Below are positions 1-8,610 of a stretch of 64,000 nucleotides of DNA, in pieces. Under the pieces are notes generated by a model. That model was not told the DNA's origin. It did no database searches and was given only the letters and a program-made list of their open reading frames with translations. The stretch spans positions 1 through 64,000 of the forward strand of contig CABIXF010000012.1 of assembly GCA_902362595.1 (NCBI GenBank), in the 5' to 3' direction. How positions within the stretch are numbered: the stretch's first letter is position 1; every line of letters begins with the position of its first letter. The position numbers and the translations under genes were made by a program. This stretch comes from Bacteroidaceae bacterium. Lineage in GTDB: Bacteria; Bacteroidota; Bacteroidia; Bacteroidales; Bacteroidaceae.

Positions 1-28
1 TAAAGATACAAAATCTTTAGGTAATAAC

Positions 29-58
29 AATGCCTCGGCTTGGGAAAGTCGGGGCGTT
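29..58. other. Intergenic hairpin of unknown role
   Basis: Two 13-nt arms (29-41 and 46-58) pair with a few G-U wobbles around a 4-nt loop. No T-run follows on either strand, so it is not a classic intrinsic terminator, although it could still mark the 3' end of a gene that lies left of the window. Confidence 0.35.
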
Positions 59-70
59 GTCATAAAAAAA

Positions 71-96
71 GAGGGTATGCATTTTGACACACCCTC
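71..96. repeat. Imperfect palindrome resembling an IS end
   Basis: An imperfect inverted repeat with outer arms GAGGGTATGC and TTTGACACACCCTC. A close relative occurs at 599-625, just downstream of a transposase remnant, in the same orientation. The two copies share the ending TTTTGACACAYCCTC. The likely reading is a terminal inverted repeat of an IS1182-like element. With no complete element here, that is an inference. Confidence 0.4.
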
Positions 97-259
97 AAAA
101 GGAGCTACCCTAAAATTGGAAACTTACATATCCTTCATTCTTTATCGACAGTTTTCCACAAACAATCAGTTTACTTTTATTCAGTCTTTGAATGTCATAT
201 CATACCTATGCTAGACATCCACAATATCAAAATTCATTCTTTAACTTAATCACATTTTT

Positions 260-499
260 ATGGAACAAGACTCAGAGAAAGGTATCAGACATAGAGGGCA
301 AAGATGCATAGAGCCTGAAGCCGTCTTTGGACAAATCAAATACGACATGGGATACAAAAGGTTCAGGCATTTTGGAAAAGACAAGGCCACAATGGACTTT
401 GCCTTCTTTGCCATTGCCTTTAATATAAAGAAAATGTGTGCTAAAATCAAAAATCAGAAGATGACAGACAAAAATTATCAAAATATAAGGGTGGCATAA
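260..499 (+). pseudogene. IS1182-family transposase, C-terminal remnant
   Basis: A 79-aa open frame whose first half carries the conserved C-terminal block of IS1182-type DDE transposases: IEPEAVFGQIKYD, then RFRHFG and a DFAFFAIAFNIKK stretch. An intact transposase of this family is several hundred residues long, so the N-terminal domains and most of the DDE core are missing. No candidate left end of the element is seen next to it, while a possible right end is at 599-625. It is a dead fragment left by deletion. The ATG at 260 is fortuitous and not a real gene start. Confidence 0.75.
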
Positions 500-598
500 G
501 CCATCTACAGCACATTATACCCCCAAAAGGCATGGACATAGGAAAAACATAAATCACACTCTATGAAAAAGGCAAACGATGATTATATAACGAAAAAG

Positions 599-625
599 AG
601 GATGCATCATTTTGACACATCCTCT
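599..625. repeat. Probable right end of the IS1182-like remnant
   Basis: An imperfect palindrome beginning GAGGATGCATC and ending TTTTGACACATCCTC. It lies 100 bp downstream of the transposase remnant and 6 bp from the tRNA-Gln gene. It matches the repeat at 71-96 in sequence and orientation. Confidence 0.45.
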
Positions 626-631
626 TGACGT

Positions 632-701
632 TGGACTACCAAGATTCGAACTTGGACAAACAGAACCAAAACCTGTTGTGCTGCCATTACACCATAGTCC
701 A
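632..701 (-). tRNA. tRNA-Gln (anticodon TTG)
   Basis: Read on the minus strand, the 70-nt gene has a 7-bp acceptor stem (TGGACTA pairing with TAGTCCA). Its anticodon loop is TTTTGGT, giving anticodon TTG. The T-loop is GTTCGAATC with a matching stem. CCA is encoded as the last three bases. It stands alone, divergent from the tricorn protease gene, and the IS remnant ends only a few bases beyond its 3' end. Confidence 0.95.
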
Positions 702-803
702 AACTTTATGTTGTTTTCCTCGGAAAACGTTGCAAAGATAAATGTTTTTAGGAATACTTTCCAAATAAATTCTGACTTTTTTTCCGTTTCTGCGGGGAAT
801 CCT

Positions 804-811
804 TACCTTTG
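804..811 (+). promoter_or_regulatory. Promoter -7 box of the tricorn-like protease
   Basis: TACCTTTG matches the Bacteroides -7 consensus TAnnTTTG and lies 20 bp upstream of the chosen start. It shows that the reading frame running up across the tRNA is not coding there. Confidence 0.6.
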
Positions 812-830
812 TTTTCAAAACCATTTGATT

Positions 831-3800
831 ATGATGAAGAAAATATTGTCTGCATTGGTGCTGGGAAGCACAGTGACTTGTGCCATGGCGGTTACCCCGT
901 TGTGGATGCGTGACGTGCGTATCTCCCCAGACGGAAAAGAAATTTTGTTTTGTTACAAGGGAGACATCTACAAGGTAGCTTCTAAAGGGGGTGAGGCGGT
1001 ACAGCTGACTACCCAGGATTCCTACGAATCGTCTCCGGTGTGGTCGCCCGATGGCAAGCAGATTGCCTTTGCCAGCGACCGTTTTGGGAATACGGATGTG
1101 TTTGTGATGTCGGCCAACGGAGGTTCGGCTCGCAGATTGACCACTAACTCGGCTTCGGAAATTCCTTCCGCTTTCACACCAGACGGAAAGTACATTGTGT
1201 TCTCGGCCAGCATTCAGGACCCGGCCAGCAGTGCGCTGTTTCCGACTTCTGCCATGACGGAATTGTATAAGGTATCGGCAGAAGGGGGAAAGACGGAACA
1301 GATTCTGGGTACGCCTGCCGAAATGGTTTGCTTCAATGCGGCGGGCAACAAGTTCTTGTATCAGGACCGGAAAGGGTTTGAGGATGAATGGCGCAAGCAC
1401 CACACTTCTTCTATCACACGGGATATCTGGATGTACGACATGACCTCGGGCAAGCATACCAACCTGACCAAACGGGCGGGAGAAGACCGTAACCCGGTAT
1501 TGTCGGCCGATGGCAAGGAAGTGTTCTTCCTGAGTGAGCGCAACAAAGGTTCGTTTAATGTGTATTCGTTTCCGTTGGATCACCCGGACCAGGTGAAGCC
1601 GCTGACTTCTTGCTCCACACATCCGGTGCGTTTCCTGTCTTTGGGCAGCGACGGTACAATGTGCTATACGTATAATGGAGAAATTTATACACAGGCTCAA
1701 GGTGGAAAACCGGCAAAAGTCGCCATTTCACTGACACGCGACGACGAGGATATTCCGGTGACGTTGACCTATACGAGAGGGGCTTCGGAAGCGGTGGTTT
1801 CGCCCGACGGCAAGCAGGTGGCTTTCATCGTGCGTGGAGAGGTGTTCGTGACCTCTGTGGAATATGGTACGACCAAGCAGATTACGCATACACCGGAAGC
1901 GGAAGAGGGATTGTCTTTCGGAGCAGACAACCGTACGCTGGTATATGCCAGTGAGCGGGAAGGAAACTGGCAGCTTTACAAGGCGGAAATTGAACGGAAA
2001 GAGGATTTGAATTTCCCGAATGCCACTTTGATTAAGGAAGAAGTGCTGTTGCCTTCCAAGACCGTGGAACGGATGTATCCCAAGTTCTCGCCCGATGGCA
2101 AGGAGGTGGCTTTCATTGAAGACCGTATCCGCCTGAAGGTGTTGAACCTCGAAACGAACAAGGTGCGTGAGATTACCGACGGAAGTACGTGGTATGAACT
2201 GAGTGGAGGATTCCATTATGCCTGGTCGCCCGATGGAAAATGGTTTACGCTGGAGTTCATCGGCAACAAGCACGATCCGTATACCGATATCGCTTTGGTC
2301 AGTGCCGACGGAAAAGGAAAACTCGTGAACCTGACCAACAGTGGTTACACCAGTGGTTCGCCGAAATGGACCATGGACGGCAATGCCATCCTGTTCACCA
2401 CCGAGCGTTACGGAATGCGTAACCATGCTTCCTGGGGTTCACTGGACGACGTGATGATGGTCTTTGTGAACCAGGATGCCTACGACAAATACCGTATGAG
2501 CAAGGAGGATTACGAGTTGCAGAAGGAACTGGAAAAAGAACAGAAGAAGGCTGCGGAAAAGAAAGACGGAAAGAAGGAAGATAAAAAAGAGGATAAAGAC
2601 AAGAAAGATGAGGCTGCCAAGGTGAAAGACATCGTGGTGGAACTGGAGGGCATTCAGGACCGTATCGTGCGTCTGACACCGAATTCATCGAACATCGCCT
2701 CGGCTATTCTTTCGAAGGATGGAGAGAGTCTGTATTATCTGTCGGCTTTCGAACGGGGTTTCGATATGTGGAAACTGGATTTGCGCAAACGGGAAACAAA
2801 ACTGTTGCACAAGATGGGTTCCGGATGGGCCGACATGGAGATGGACAAGGATGGAAAGAATCTGTTCGTGCTGGGGTCAGGTTCCATGCAGAAGATGGAC
2901 ATGAGCGGGGAGAAGCTGAAGCCGATTTCTTATCGGGCGGATGTGAAGATGGACTTGGCTGCTGAACGGGCTTACATGTATGATAACATGTGTCGTGAGG
3001 AGCAGAAACGTTTTTATGACGTGAAGATGCACGGAGTAGACTGGAAGGCCATGACGGCTAATTACCGTCGTTTCTTGCCGCATATCAACAACAAATATGA
3101 TTATGCGGAAATGCTGAGTGAACTGCTGGGCGAACTGAACGTATCGCACACGGGAGGCCGTTACCGTCCGGGAGCTAAGGAAGCTACCGCCAGTCTGGGA
3201 TTGCTGTATGACTGGAGTTACACGGGCAAAGGCATGAAGGTGGACGAAGTGGTGGAAAAAGGTCCGTTCGACCGGAAGACGACACAGGTGAAACCGGGTG
3301 TGGTGATTGAGAAGATTGACGGACAGCCGGCCGAGGGTGATTTTGCGGCGTTGCTGAATGGAAAGGCTGGTAAGAAGGTCTTGGTTTCGTTCTACGACCC
3401 CGAGTCGAAAGCCCGTTGGGATGAAGTAGTGAAACCCATCAGCGGCGGAGCCTTGAGTGGCCTGTTGTATGAGCGTTGGGTGAAACAGCGTGCGGCAGAT
3501 GTGGACAAATGGTCGAACGGTCGCCTGGGATACGTACATATCGAATCTATGGACGACGGCAGTTTCCGTACCATTTATTCGGATATCCTGGGTAAATACA
3601 ACAACCGGGAAGGTATCGTGATTGATACGCGTTTCAACGGAGGAGGCCGTTTGCATGAAGACATCGAAGTGTTGTTCAGCGGACATAAGTACCTGACACA
3701 GGTCATCCGCGGACGGGAAGCCTGCGACATGCCGAGCCGTCGCTGGAACAAGCCTTCCATCATGTTGCAGTGCGAGGCCAACTATTCGAATGCACACGGC

Positions 3801-4082
3801 ACGCCGTGGGTATACAAGCACCAGGGAATTGGTAAGCTGGTAGGCGCACCGGTTCCGGGTACGATGACGAGTGTGAACTGGGTACGGATGCAAGATCCGG
3901 ATTTGATTTACGGTATTCCAGTCATCGGTTACCGTCTGCCGGACGGCAGTTACCTGGAAAACAAGGAACTGGAGCCAGACATTTATGTGCTGAACGCGCC
4001 CGAAACCATTGTGAAAGGAGAAGATACGCAGTTGAAGGCGGCAGTAGACGAGCTGTTAAAAGAGCTGGATGCGAAGAAATAA
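831..4082 (+). CDS. Tricorn-type protease, S41 family, secreted
   Basis: A large peptidase (about 1083 aa) that should degrade peptides in the cell envelope. After a signal peptide (KKILSALVLGSTVTCAMA) come repeated WD40/TolB-like beta-propeller blades, seen as repeats of SPDGK and similar. Next is a Lys/Glu-rich low-complexity insert at about residues 557-600, then a PDZ domain and a C-terminal S41 catalytic domain. The probable nucleophile is Ser986 in the motif ANYSNAHG, and the preceding FNGGGR strand is typical of the fold. The frame is open upstream through the tRNA, so the start was set by the promoter and the signal peptide. A second ATG three bases later is equally possible. The gene is monocistronic, with a terminator directly downstream. 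Confidence 0.88.
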   Translation: MMKKILSALVLGSTVTCAMAVTPLWMRDVRISPDGKEILFCYKGDIYKVASKGGEAVQLTTQDSYESSPVWSPDGKQIAFASDRFGNTDVFVMSANGGSARRLTTNSASEIPSAFTPDGKYIVFSASIQDPASSALFPTSAMTELYKVSAEGGKTEQILGTPAEMVCFNAAGNKFLYQDRKGFEDEWRKHHTSSITRDIWMYDMTSGKHTNLTKRAGEDRNPVLSADGKEVFFLSERNKGSFNVYSFPLDHPDQVKPLTSCSTHPVRFLSLGSDGTMCYTYNGEIYTQAQGGKPAKVAISLTRDDEDIPVTLTYTRGASEAVVSPDGKQVAFIVRGEVFVTSVEYGTTKQITHTPEAEEGLSFGADNRTLVYASEREGNWQLYKAEIERKEDLNFPNATLIKEEVLLPSKTVERMYPKFSPDGKEVAFIEDRIRLKVLNLETNKVREITDGSTWYELSGGFHYAWSPDGKWFTLEFIGNKHDPYTDIALVSADGKGKLVNLTNSGYTSGSPKWTMDGNAILFTTERYGMRNHASWGSLDDVMMVFVNQDAYDKYRMSKEDYELQKELEKEQKKAAEKKDGKKEDKKEDKDKKDEAAKVKDIVVELEGIQDRIVRLTPNSSNIASAILSKDGESLYYLSAFERGFDMWKLDLRKRETKLLHKMGSGWADMEMDKDGKNLFVLGSGSMQKMDMSGEKLKPISYRADVKMDLAAERAYMYDNMCREEQKRFYDVKMHGVDWKAMTANYRRFLPHINNKYDYAEMLSELLGELNVSHTGGRYRPGAKEATASLGLLYDWSYTGKGMKVDEVVEKGPFDRKTTQVKPGVVIEKIDGQPAEGDFAALLNGKAGKKVLVSFYDPESKARWDEVVKPISGGALSGLLYERWVKQRAADVDKWSNGRLGYVHIESMDDGSFRTIYSDILGKYNNREGIVIDTRFNGGGRLHEDIEVLFSGHKYLTQVIRGREACDMPSRRWNKPSIMLQCEANYSNAHGTPWVYKHQGIGKLVGAPVPGTMTSVNWVRMQDPDLIYGIPVIGYRLPDGSYLENKELEPDIYVLNAPETIVKGEDTQLKAAVDELLKELDAKK

Positions 4083-4122
4083 GGACTGAAATTTCCGGGA
4101 GAACTGTCTTTCCGGACTTACA

Positions 4123-4165
4123 AAAATGCCGGTTGATTCACAATGAGTCAGCCGGTATTTTTTGT
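4123..4165 (+). terminator. Intrinsic terminator of the tricorn-like gene
   Basis: Arms AATGCCGGTTGA and TCAGCCGGTATT pair with wobbles and are followed by a T-run. Confidence 0.8.
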
Positions 4166-4205
4166 TTTCTGACCTTTATTTCCCGAAGTAATTTTATCTC
4201 ATGTC

Positions 4206-4245
4206 AGTACTCTCTTGGTAGTACTCTAGTACTTCCGAAAGTACT
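4206..4245. repeat. Cluster of four AGTACT palindromes
   Basis: AGTACT occurs at 4206, 4220, 4228 and 4240 between two convergent genes. The last pair folds into a 7-bp hairpin with a 4-nt loop. The function is unknown. Confidence 0.6.
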
Positions 4246-4261
4246 GGCAGACTTCAAGATA

Positions 4262-4298
4262 CAAGAAAGGCTGCCCCAAATGGTATTGAGACAGCCTT
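4262..4298 (-). terminator. Terminator-like hairpin after tyrS
   Basis: On the minus strand the arms AAGGCTG and CAGCCTT close a hairpin followed by TCTTGT. It sits just past the tyrS stop codon. Confidence 0.6.
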
Positions 4299-4321
4299 CC
4301 GGTATCTTTTTCTGAAAGAAT

Positions 4322-5614
4322 TTATTTGGCGATAACCAAGTAATAGTTCTTCTTTCCGCGCTGTACGAGCAGGTATTTTTCATCCAGCAGGTCGGCTGCG
4401 GTGATTTCCTGGTCGAAAGCCGTCAGTTTCTCTTTGTTCAATGAAACGCCACCGCCTTGAACCAGCTTACGCATTTCACCTTTTGACGGGAAGATGGCTG
4501 CTTTTTCGGTAAACAAATCTACGGCCTTGATGCCTGCTTCAATATCCGTCTTGGATACTTCAAACTGAGGAACCCCTTCAAATACAGAAAGTAGGGTGTC
4601 TTCGTCCAGTCTCTTCAGGGCCTCGGAAGTAGCTTTTCCAAAGAGGATGCCAGAGGCTTCCACTGCCGCATTGTAGTCGGCTTCCGAGTGAACCATGATG
4701 GTCACTTCCTTGGCCAGACGTTTCTGGAGCACGCGTGCTTCAGGAGCCTGTTCGTGTTCGGCAATCAGGCCTTCGATTTCTTCCTTGCTCAGGGAAGTGA
4801 AAATCTTGATATAGCGTTTGGCATCTTCGTCGCTTACGTTCAACCAGAACTGATAGAACTTGTAAGGAGAAGTATAACGGGAATCCAGCCAGATGTTTCC
4901 TGATTCTGTCTTTCCGAATTTACCGCCGTCGGCTTTTGTAATCAGCGGGCAAGTCAGGGCAAATACTTCTCCTCCGTTGGTACGGCGAATCAGTTCAGCA
5001 CCTGTGGTGATGTTTCCCCACTGGTCGGAGCCACCCAGCTGCAGCTTGCAGTTCTTGGTTTCATACAGATGCAGGAAATCGTATCCTTGTAACAGCTGGT
5101 AAGTAAATTCTGTGAAAGAAAGACCGTCGCGGGCTTCTCCGTTCAGACGTTTCTGTACGGATTCCTTTGCCATCATGTAGTTCACGGTGATGTGTTTTCC
5201 TACGGTACGGGCAAAATCCAGGAAAGAGAAGTCTTTCATCCAGTCGTAGTTGTTTACCAGTTCTGCACGGTTCGGGGCATCCGATTCAAAATCGAGGAAT
5301 TTGCCCAACTGCTTCTTGATACACTCCTGATTGTGGCGCAGGGTTTCCTCGTCCAGCAAATTACGTTCCTGCGACTTGCCTGAAGGGTCTCCAATCATAC
5401 CAGTGGCACCGCCTACCAGTGCCAACGGCTTGTGGCCGCAGCGTTGGAAATGACGCAACATCATCACGCCACACAGGTGACCGATATGCAACGAGTCGGC
5501 TGTAGGGTCAATACCCAGGTAAGCCGTTACCATTTCCTTCTTCAGCAGTTCTTCTGTTCCTGGCATCATGGTATGTATCATTCCACGCCATCTTAGTTCA
5601 TCTACAAAATTCAT
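4322..5614 (-). CDS. tyrS: Tyrosyl-tRNA synthetase
   Basis: Charges tRNA-Tyr with tyrosine in the cytoplasm. The 430-aa protein is a class I aminoacyl-tRNA synthetase of the bacterial TyrRS type. The HIGH motif is at residues 43-46. The KMSKS-equivalent loop reads KFGKT at 232-236, as is usual for this family. The tyrosine-binding segment is [10 protein letters not shown] (about 192-201), and a C-terminal S4-like RNA-binding domain follows. The length is normal. It has its own promoter about 45 bp upstream, so it can be expressed apart from the tatD-like gene upstream. Confidence 0.97.
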   Translation of the reverse strand: MNFVDELRWRGMIHTMMPGTEELLKKEMVTAYLGIDPTADSLHIGHLCGVMMLRHFQRCGHKPLALVGGATGMIGDPSGKSQERNLLDEETLRHNQECIKKQLGKFLDFESDAPNRAELVNNYDWMKDFSFLDFARTVGKHITVNYMMAKESVQKRLNGEARDGLSFTEFTYQLLQGYDFLHLYETKNCKLQLGGSDQWGNITTGAELIRRTNGGEVFALTCPLITKADGGKFGKTESGNIWLDSRYTSPYKFYQFWLNVSDEDAKRYIKIFTSLSKEEIEGLIAEHEQAPEARVLQKRLAKEVTIMVHSEADYNAAVEASGILFGKATSEALKRLDEDTLLSVFEGVPQFEVSKTDIEAGIKAVDLFTEKAAIFPSKGEMRKLVQGGGVSLNKEKLTAFDQEITAADLLDEKYLLVQRGKKNYYLVIAK

Positions 5615-5657
5615 CGAATGAAATTCTTAGTTTAACATATTTATTTAATAATTGAAG

Positions 5658-5665
5658 CAAAAGTA
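5658..5665 (-). promoter_or_regulatory. Promoter -7 box of tyrS
   Basis: TACTTTTG on the minus strand fits TAnnTTTG and lies about 45 bp upstream of the tyrS start. Confidence 0.6.
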
Positions 5666-5691
5666 CGACACTTTCTCTGAATAACCAATTT

Positions 5692-6351
5692 TTAGCGGTT
5701 AAAAAAGAGACGGTTAGCATTTTCGTGGAGGGCTTTGATGAGGCTCTCCATAGTCGTGCCGCGTACGGAAGCGACTTCGGAATAGAAGGTGGGGAAATCG
5801 ATATTTTCTTCATCGCTTTCCACCAATAACTTTTCGGTCGGCACGGCAGACAGGGCTTTTTCTTGGTATTTTTTTCCGAAGGAAAGATAAAATCCATGCC
5901 GGAGCAAGTCTTCGGCCAGTTCTTTCTTTCCTCTGAAACCATGAATAATCCAAGGTTGCGTAGGACGATGTTTCTTTTGGAATGCCAGAAGCTCTGTCGT
6001 AGCCTTGACAGCATGAATAAGTAAGGGGAAACGGTACTTTTCAGATAATGCAATGGCTGCCTGAAAAGCTTCCTGTTGCAGCGGAAGAGGAACATCGCAC
6101 AGCTTGTCAAGTCCTGCTTCTCCCACGGCTACTACCCGTGGGTCGGATGAAAGGCAGTGTTCCATCCAGTTTGTTTGTAATGGGAGGTTCTCTGCAGACA
6201 GATACCAAGGATGGAGGCTGACAGAGAGGTACTTGGCTTGTTGGAAAACCACAGAGGCCGATTCCATCATGCTGCAGCTGAGAATGGAGGTGGTCTGTGC
6301 GTCGGATGTCAAGTGATGGGTGTGTGCGTCGAAAAAAGGAGTCTCAAGCAT
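5692..6351 (-). CDS. TatD-family metal-dependent hydrolase
   Basis: A member of the TatD amidohydrolase family, a TIM-barrel fold using two divalent metals and often acting as a DNase. The 219-aa product starts MLETPFFDAHTHH, which supplies the HxH metal ligands. GEAGLDK is the conserved Glu segment, IIHGFRG holds another metal-binding His, and VESDEE carries the late Asp. It is about 40 residues shorter than typical TatD proteins, which have an extra helix and a different C-terminus. An upstream in-frame start would add 15 residues that do not resemble the family, so the internal ATG was chosen. It sits 11 bp after yidD in a minus-strand operon. The exact substrate is unknown. Confidence 0.8.
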   Translation of the reverse strand: MLETPFFDAHTHHLTSDAQTTSILSCSMMESASVVFQQAKYLSVSLHPWYLSAENLPLQTNWMEHCLSSDPRVVAVGEAGLDKLCDVPLPLQQEAFQAAIALSEKYRFPLLIHAVKATTELLAFQKKHRPTQPWIIHGFRGKKELAEDLLRHGFYLSFGKKYQEKALSAVPTEKLLVESDEENIDFPTFYSEVASVRGTTMESLIKALHENANRLFFNR

Positions 6352-6362
6352 GGGGGAAAGAG

Positions 6363-6584
6363 TTAAGGAACAGGGTCGTATCCGGAGCCTCCCCAAGGGT
6401 GGCAGCGGAGAATGCGCCGTATGGCCAGGTACAATCCTTTCAGGGGGCCGTGCTTCTTGATGGCTTCAATGGCATACTGTGAACAGGTGGGGGTGAAGCG
6501 GCAGGAAGGAGGCGTGAAGGGGGAGATGCAGTTCCGGTAAAAATAAATGGGAAGCAAAAGAAGAAAAGTCAGAATCTTTCTCAT
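6363..6584 (-). CDS. yidD: Membrane protein insertion efficiency factor YidD
   Basis: A 73-aa membrane-associated protein thought to help YidC-dependent membrane insertion. The family signature is obvious: [20 protein letters not shown] followed by [10 protein letters not shown] and the C-terminal [12 protein letters not shown]. The short N-terminal hydrophobic segment could be an amphipathic anchor. It overlaps the end of rnpA by 4 nt, the classic rnpA-yidD coupling. In this lineage the pair lies next to hemD instead of rpmH. Confidence 0.95.
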   Translation of the reverse strand: MRKILTFLLLLPIYFYRNCISPFTPPSCRFTPTCSQYAIEAIKKHGPLKGLYLAIRRILRCHPWGGSGYDPVP

Positions 6585-6976
6585 GCCAGACGTTCTGCAG
6601 TAAGTTGTAACAGTTTGACGACCTTAGCTTCTACTTCAGCGGAGTCATGGAGTTCGTTGTCCAGCCAGATAAAGGCCAAGGCCACTTTTTTGTGTGAGTT
6701 CTTCAGTGAATCAATCAGGATTTGCTTATGCTTGCGGTAGGCTTCGCGTATCTGACGTTTCACGCGGTTGCGTTTCACGGCCCGTTTAAACCGTTTTTTG
6801 GGCACACTGATCAGGATGGTGGCTATGGGCAGATTCTCTCCTTCAACTGGCATGTAGACGATACGCAGAGGAAAAGCAGGAAGCGACTTGCTGCCTCCTG
6901 TGAAGAGTTTCTCTATCAGTATCCGGCTATTCAGCCGTTCTACCTTTGGCAAAGTGGGTTTTTGAGAATCAGTCAT
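6581..6976 (-). CDS. rnpA: Ribonuclease P protein component
   Basis: The basic protein subunit of RNase P, which trims tRNA 5' ends together with the RNA subunit. The key block is [20 protein letters not shown], the conserved RNR motif of the family, in a protein of 131 aa. I chose the ATG giving MTDSQKPT. An upstream TTG-type start would add 8 residues but falls inside a strong hairpin (6996-7033). It overlaps yidD by 4 nt and follows hemD, so it may be cotranscribed with both. Confidence 0.95.
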   Translation of the reverse strand: MTDSQKPTLPKVERLNSRILIEKLFTGGSKSLPAFPLRIVYMPVEGENLPIATILISVPKKRFKRAVKRNRVKRQIREAYRKHKQILIDSLKNSHKKVALAFIWLDNELHDSAEVEAKVVKLLQLTAERLA

Positions 6977-6995
6977 AGACACGGTACTAAAAAGT

Positions 6996-7033
6996 AACAA
7001 AGCGAAGTAATGCTTTTATTGCTTCGCTTTGTT
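6996..7033 (-). terminator. Hairpin between hemD and rnpA
   Basis: Perfect 12-bp arms (6996-7007 and 7022-7033) enclose a 14-nt loop. On the minus strand the stem is followed by ACTTTTT. It could terminate or attenuate hemD transcription before rnpA, or act as a processing site. Confidence 0.6.
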
Positions 7034-7048
7034 GGTCAGAGATATTTC

Positions 7049-7795
7049 TTATTTGTTGTGTTCGCGGATAAACATATCCAATGCGGCCGGCATGGAAGGA
7101 GCGGCGCTGGAAGGAGCTTCCAAATCGAGACGTAAACCTGCGTCCTTGACTGCCTTGGCAGTGGTAGGGCCGAAACTTCCAATAGCAATGTCTTTCTGTT
7201 CGAAGTTCGGGAAGTTCTTCATCAGCGACTGGATACCTGCCGGGCTGAAGAAAATCAGCATGTCATAGTTGAATTCTTCACCGGGTGTAAAGTCGTTGCT
7301 TACTGTGCGATACATTATTGCTTCTGTATGCTGGATATGGTTTTTGTCGAGCAAATCTTTGATTTCATCGTTGTGTACATCAGATATTGGAATGAAATAT
7401 TTTTCCGTATTATGCTTGACGATGAGCGGAAGTAAGTCGGCAAATTTACCTGTGGCACCGAAAAAGACTTTTCGTTTACGATATTGTACGTATTTCTGGA
7501 TATACAATGCAATTGTTTCCGAAGTACAGAAATATTTCATCGTTTCCGGAATCGTCACACGCAATTCTGTGCACAGACTAAAGAAATGATCGATAGCATG
7601 GCGTGAAGTAAATACAACGGCTGTATGGTCTAGAATAGAAACCTTCTGCTGTCTGAATTCTTTAGCCGACAAACTTTCTACTTTGATGAACGGGCGAAAA
7701 TCTATCTTCACTCCGTATTTCTCAGCAATGTCAAAATAGGGAGACTTTTCTGTCGTCGGTTTAGGCTGAGAAACGAGGACTTTCTTTATTTTCAA
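7049..7795 (-). CDS. hemD: Uroporphyrinogen-III synthase
   Basis: Cyclises hydroxymethylbilane to uroporphyrinogen III in tetrapyrrole synthesis. This is the expected role for a 248-aa protein with the two-lobed HemD4 fold. Visible family features are the VVFTSRHAIDHFF segment in the first lobe and the FFSPAGIQSLMKNFP and IGPTTAKA-like (SFGPTTAKAVKDAG) segments in the second. HemD sequences are very divergent, so the call rests on these segments and on conserved gene order in Bacteroidetes. Five bases separate it from the DUF4271 gene upstream. Bacteroides often use only part of the heme pathway, so its in vivo role may differ. Confidence 0.82.
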   Translation of the reverse strand: MKIKKVLVSQPKPTTEKSPYFDIAEKYGVKIDFRPFIKVESLSAKEFRQQKVSILDHTAVVFTSRHAIDHFFSLCTELRVTIPETMKYFCTSETIALYIQKYVQYRKRKVFFGATGKFADLLPLIVKHNTEKYFIPISDVHNDEIKDLLDKNHIQHTEAIMYRTVSNDFTPGEEFNYDMLIFFSPAGIQSLMKNFPNFEQKDIAIGSFGPTTAKAVKDAGLRLDLEAPSSAAPSMPAALDMFIREHNK

Positions 7796-7800
7796 CGTTA

Positions 7801-8610
7801 CTAAAAATTTAAAATCAAAATGTTATTTATATATATCAATCCTTTCCAAAGGAAAAGAAGGGGGATGATTTCGAGGGTGCAAAAGTACAGAATTAAATGT
7901 AAAATGCCATGAAAATGATTGAAAAAGTTTCTAATGCATTTATAAAATAACAATATTTTGAAACAAATTACTACAATGAGTACGAAGGTTTTAGAAAAAT
8001 TAAAGTCTAGGTTGAAATAAACAATGAGCAAAGTCAGGGGAAATAGTATGAATGCAGCTCCACATAGAAGATCAAAATAAGCGGAAATCCATGTTTTATT
8101 TTTCTCTTTGTCAAAGAAAACCCAGTTGACCAGTTGGTAAAGACAAGCTTTGCCTGACACTGTCAACAGCATACAGGCGATATAAACAAGTAATATGATA
8201 GAATGTGGGACAACCTGAAACAGGAAGTTGTTTGTTTTCGAAAAGAAGTCGTAGACAAATAAACTGGCAGATATGCAACTGATTCCTCCCAAACTCAAGG
8301 TGTAGCGAAGGTCGAAGTTGGAAGTCTCGTCAAACAGGCCTGCCCGTTCCTTTTGGCGGAAGAAGGTCTTTAGGTGCTGATGGAGATATTTTTTCCCGTT
8401 TTTTAGTGCGTAGATAATTAGAAAAAAACAGAGGAAAACCACACAGGTTATCGGTAAGTCGGTGCGGAGCTGATAGGGAAGAGGCTCGCCCGGCATGCCT
8501 GTAGTACACCGCATTTCTTTGCTATGCAGCAGTGCGTTATCTATTTCCTTTACGTGCTGTTCGTAAAGTTCCTGGATTTGGGAAAAAACTATGTGGCAGA
8601 CTTTGTTCAT
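7801..8610 (-). CDS. DUF4271 integral membrane protein
   Basis: A 269-aa membrane protein of unknown function found in Bacteroidetes next to hemD. After a hydrophilic N-terminal part of about 55 residues it has several strong transmembrane segments: TCVVFLCFFLIIYAL, a segment near ISCISASLFVYDFF, and later ones rich in Leu, Ile and Phe. The C-terminus is also hydrophobic. It overlaps the LOG-type gene by 4 nt and is 5 nt from hemD, so it is translationally embedded in the operon. I can assign no activity. Confidence 0.78.
   Translation of the reverse strand: MNKVCHIVFSQIQELYEQHVKEIDNALLHSKEMRCTTGMPGEPLPYQLRTDLPITCVVFLCFFLIIYALKNGKKYLHQHLKTFFRQKERAGLFDETSNFDLRYTLSLGGISCISASLFVYDFFSKTNNFLFQVVPHSIILLVYIACMLLTVSGKACLYQLVNWVFFDKEKNKTWISAYFDLLCGAAFILFPLTLLIVYFNLDFNFSKTFVLIVVICFKILLFYKCIRNFFNHFHGILHLILYFCTLEIIPLLFLWKGLIYINNILILNF

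Noticed and set aside
29..58. Intrinsic terminator
   Set aside because: The hairpin is good but neither strand has a following T-run, so it is reported only as a hairpin.
632..701. Attachment site for an integrated element at tRNA-Gln
   Set aside because: No integrase gene is nearby and no repeat of the tRNA 3' end was seen in the window.
687..1700. A 337-codon minus-strand open frame opposite the tricorn-like gene
   Set aside because: It is the shadow of a well-supported gene on the plus strand, has no recognisable domain and runs into the tRNA. Similar long shadows at 1728-2426, 2877-3893 and 40283-41476 were dropped for the same reason.
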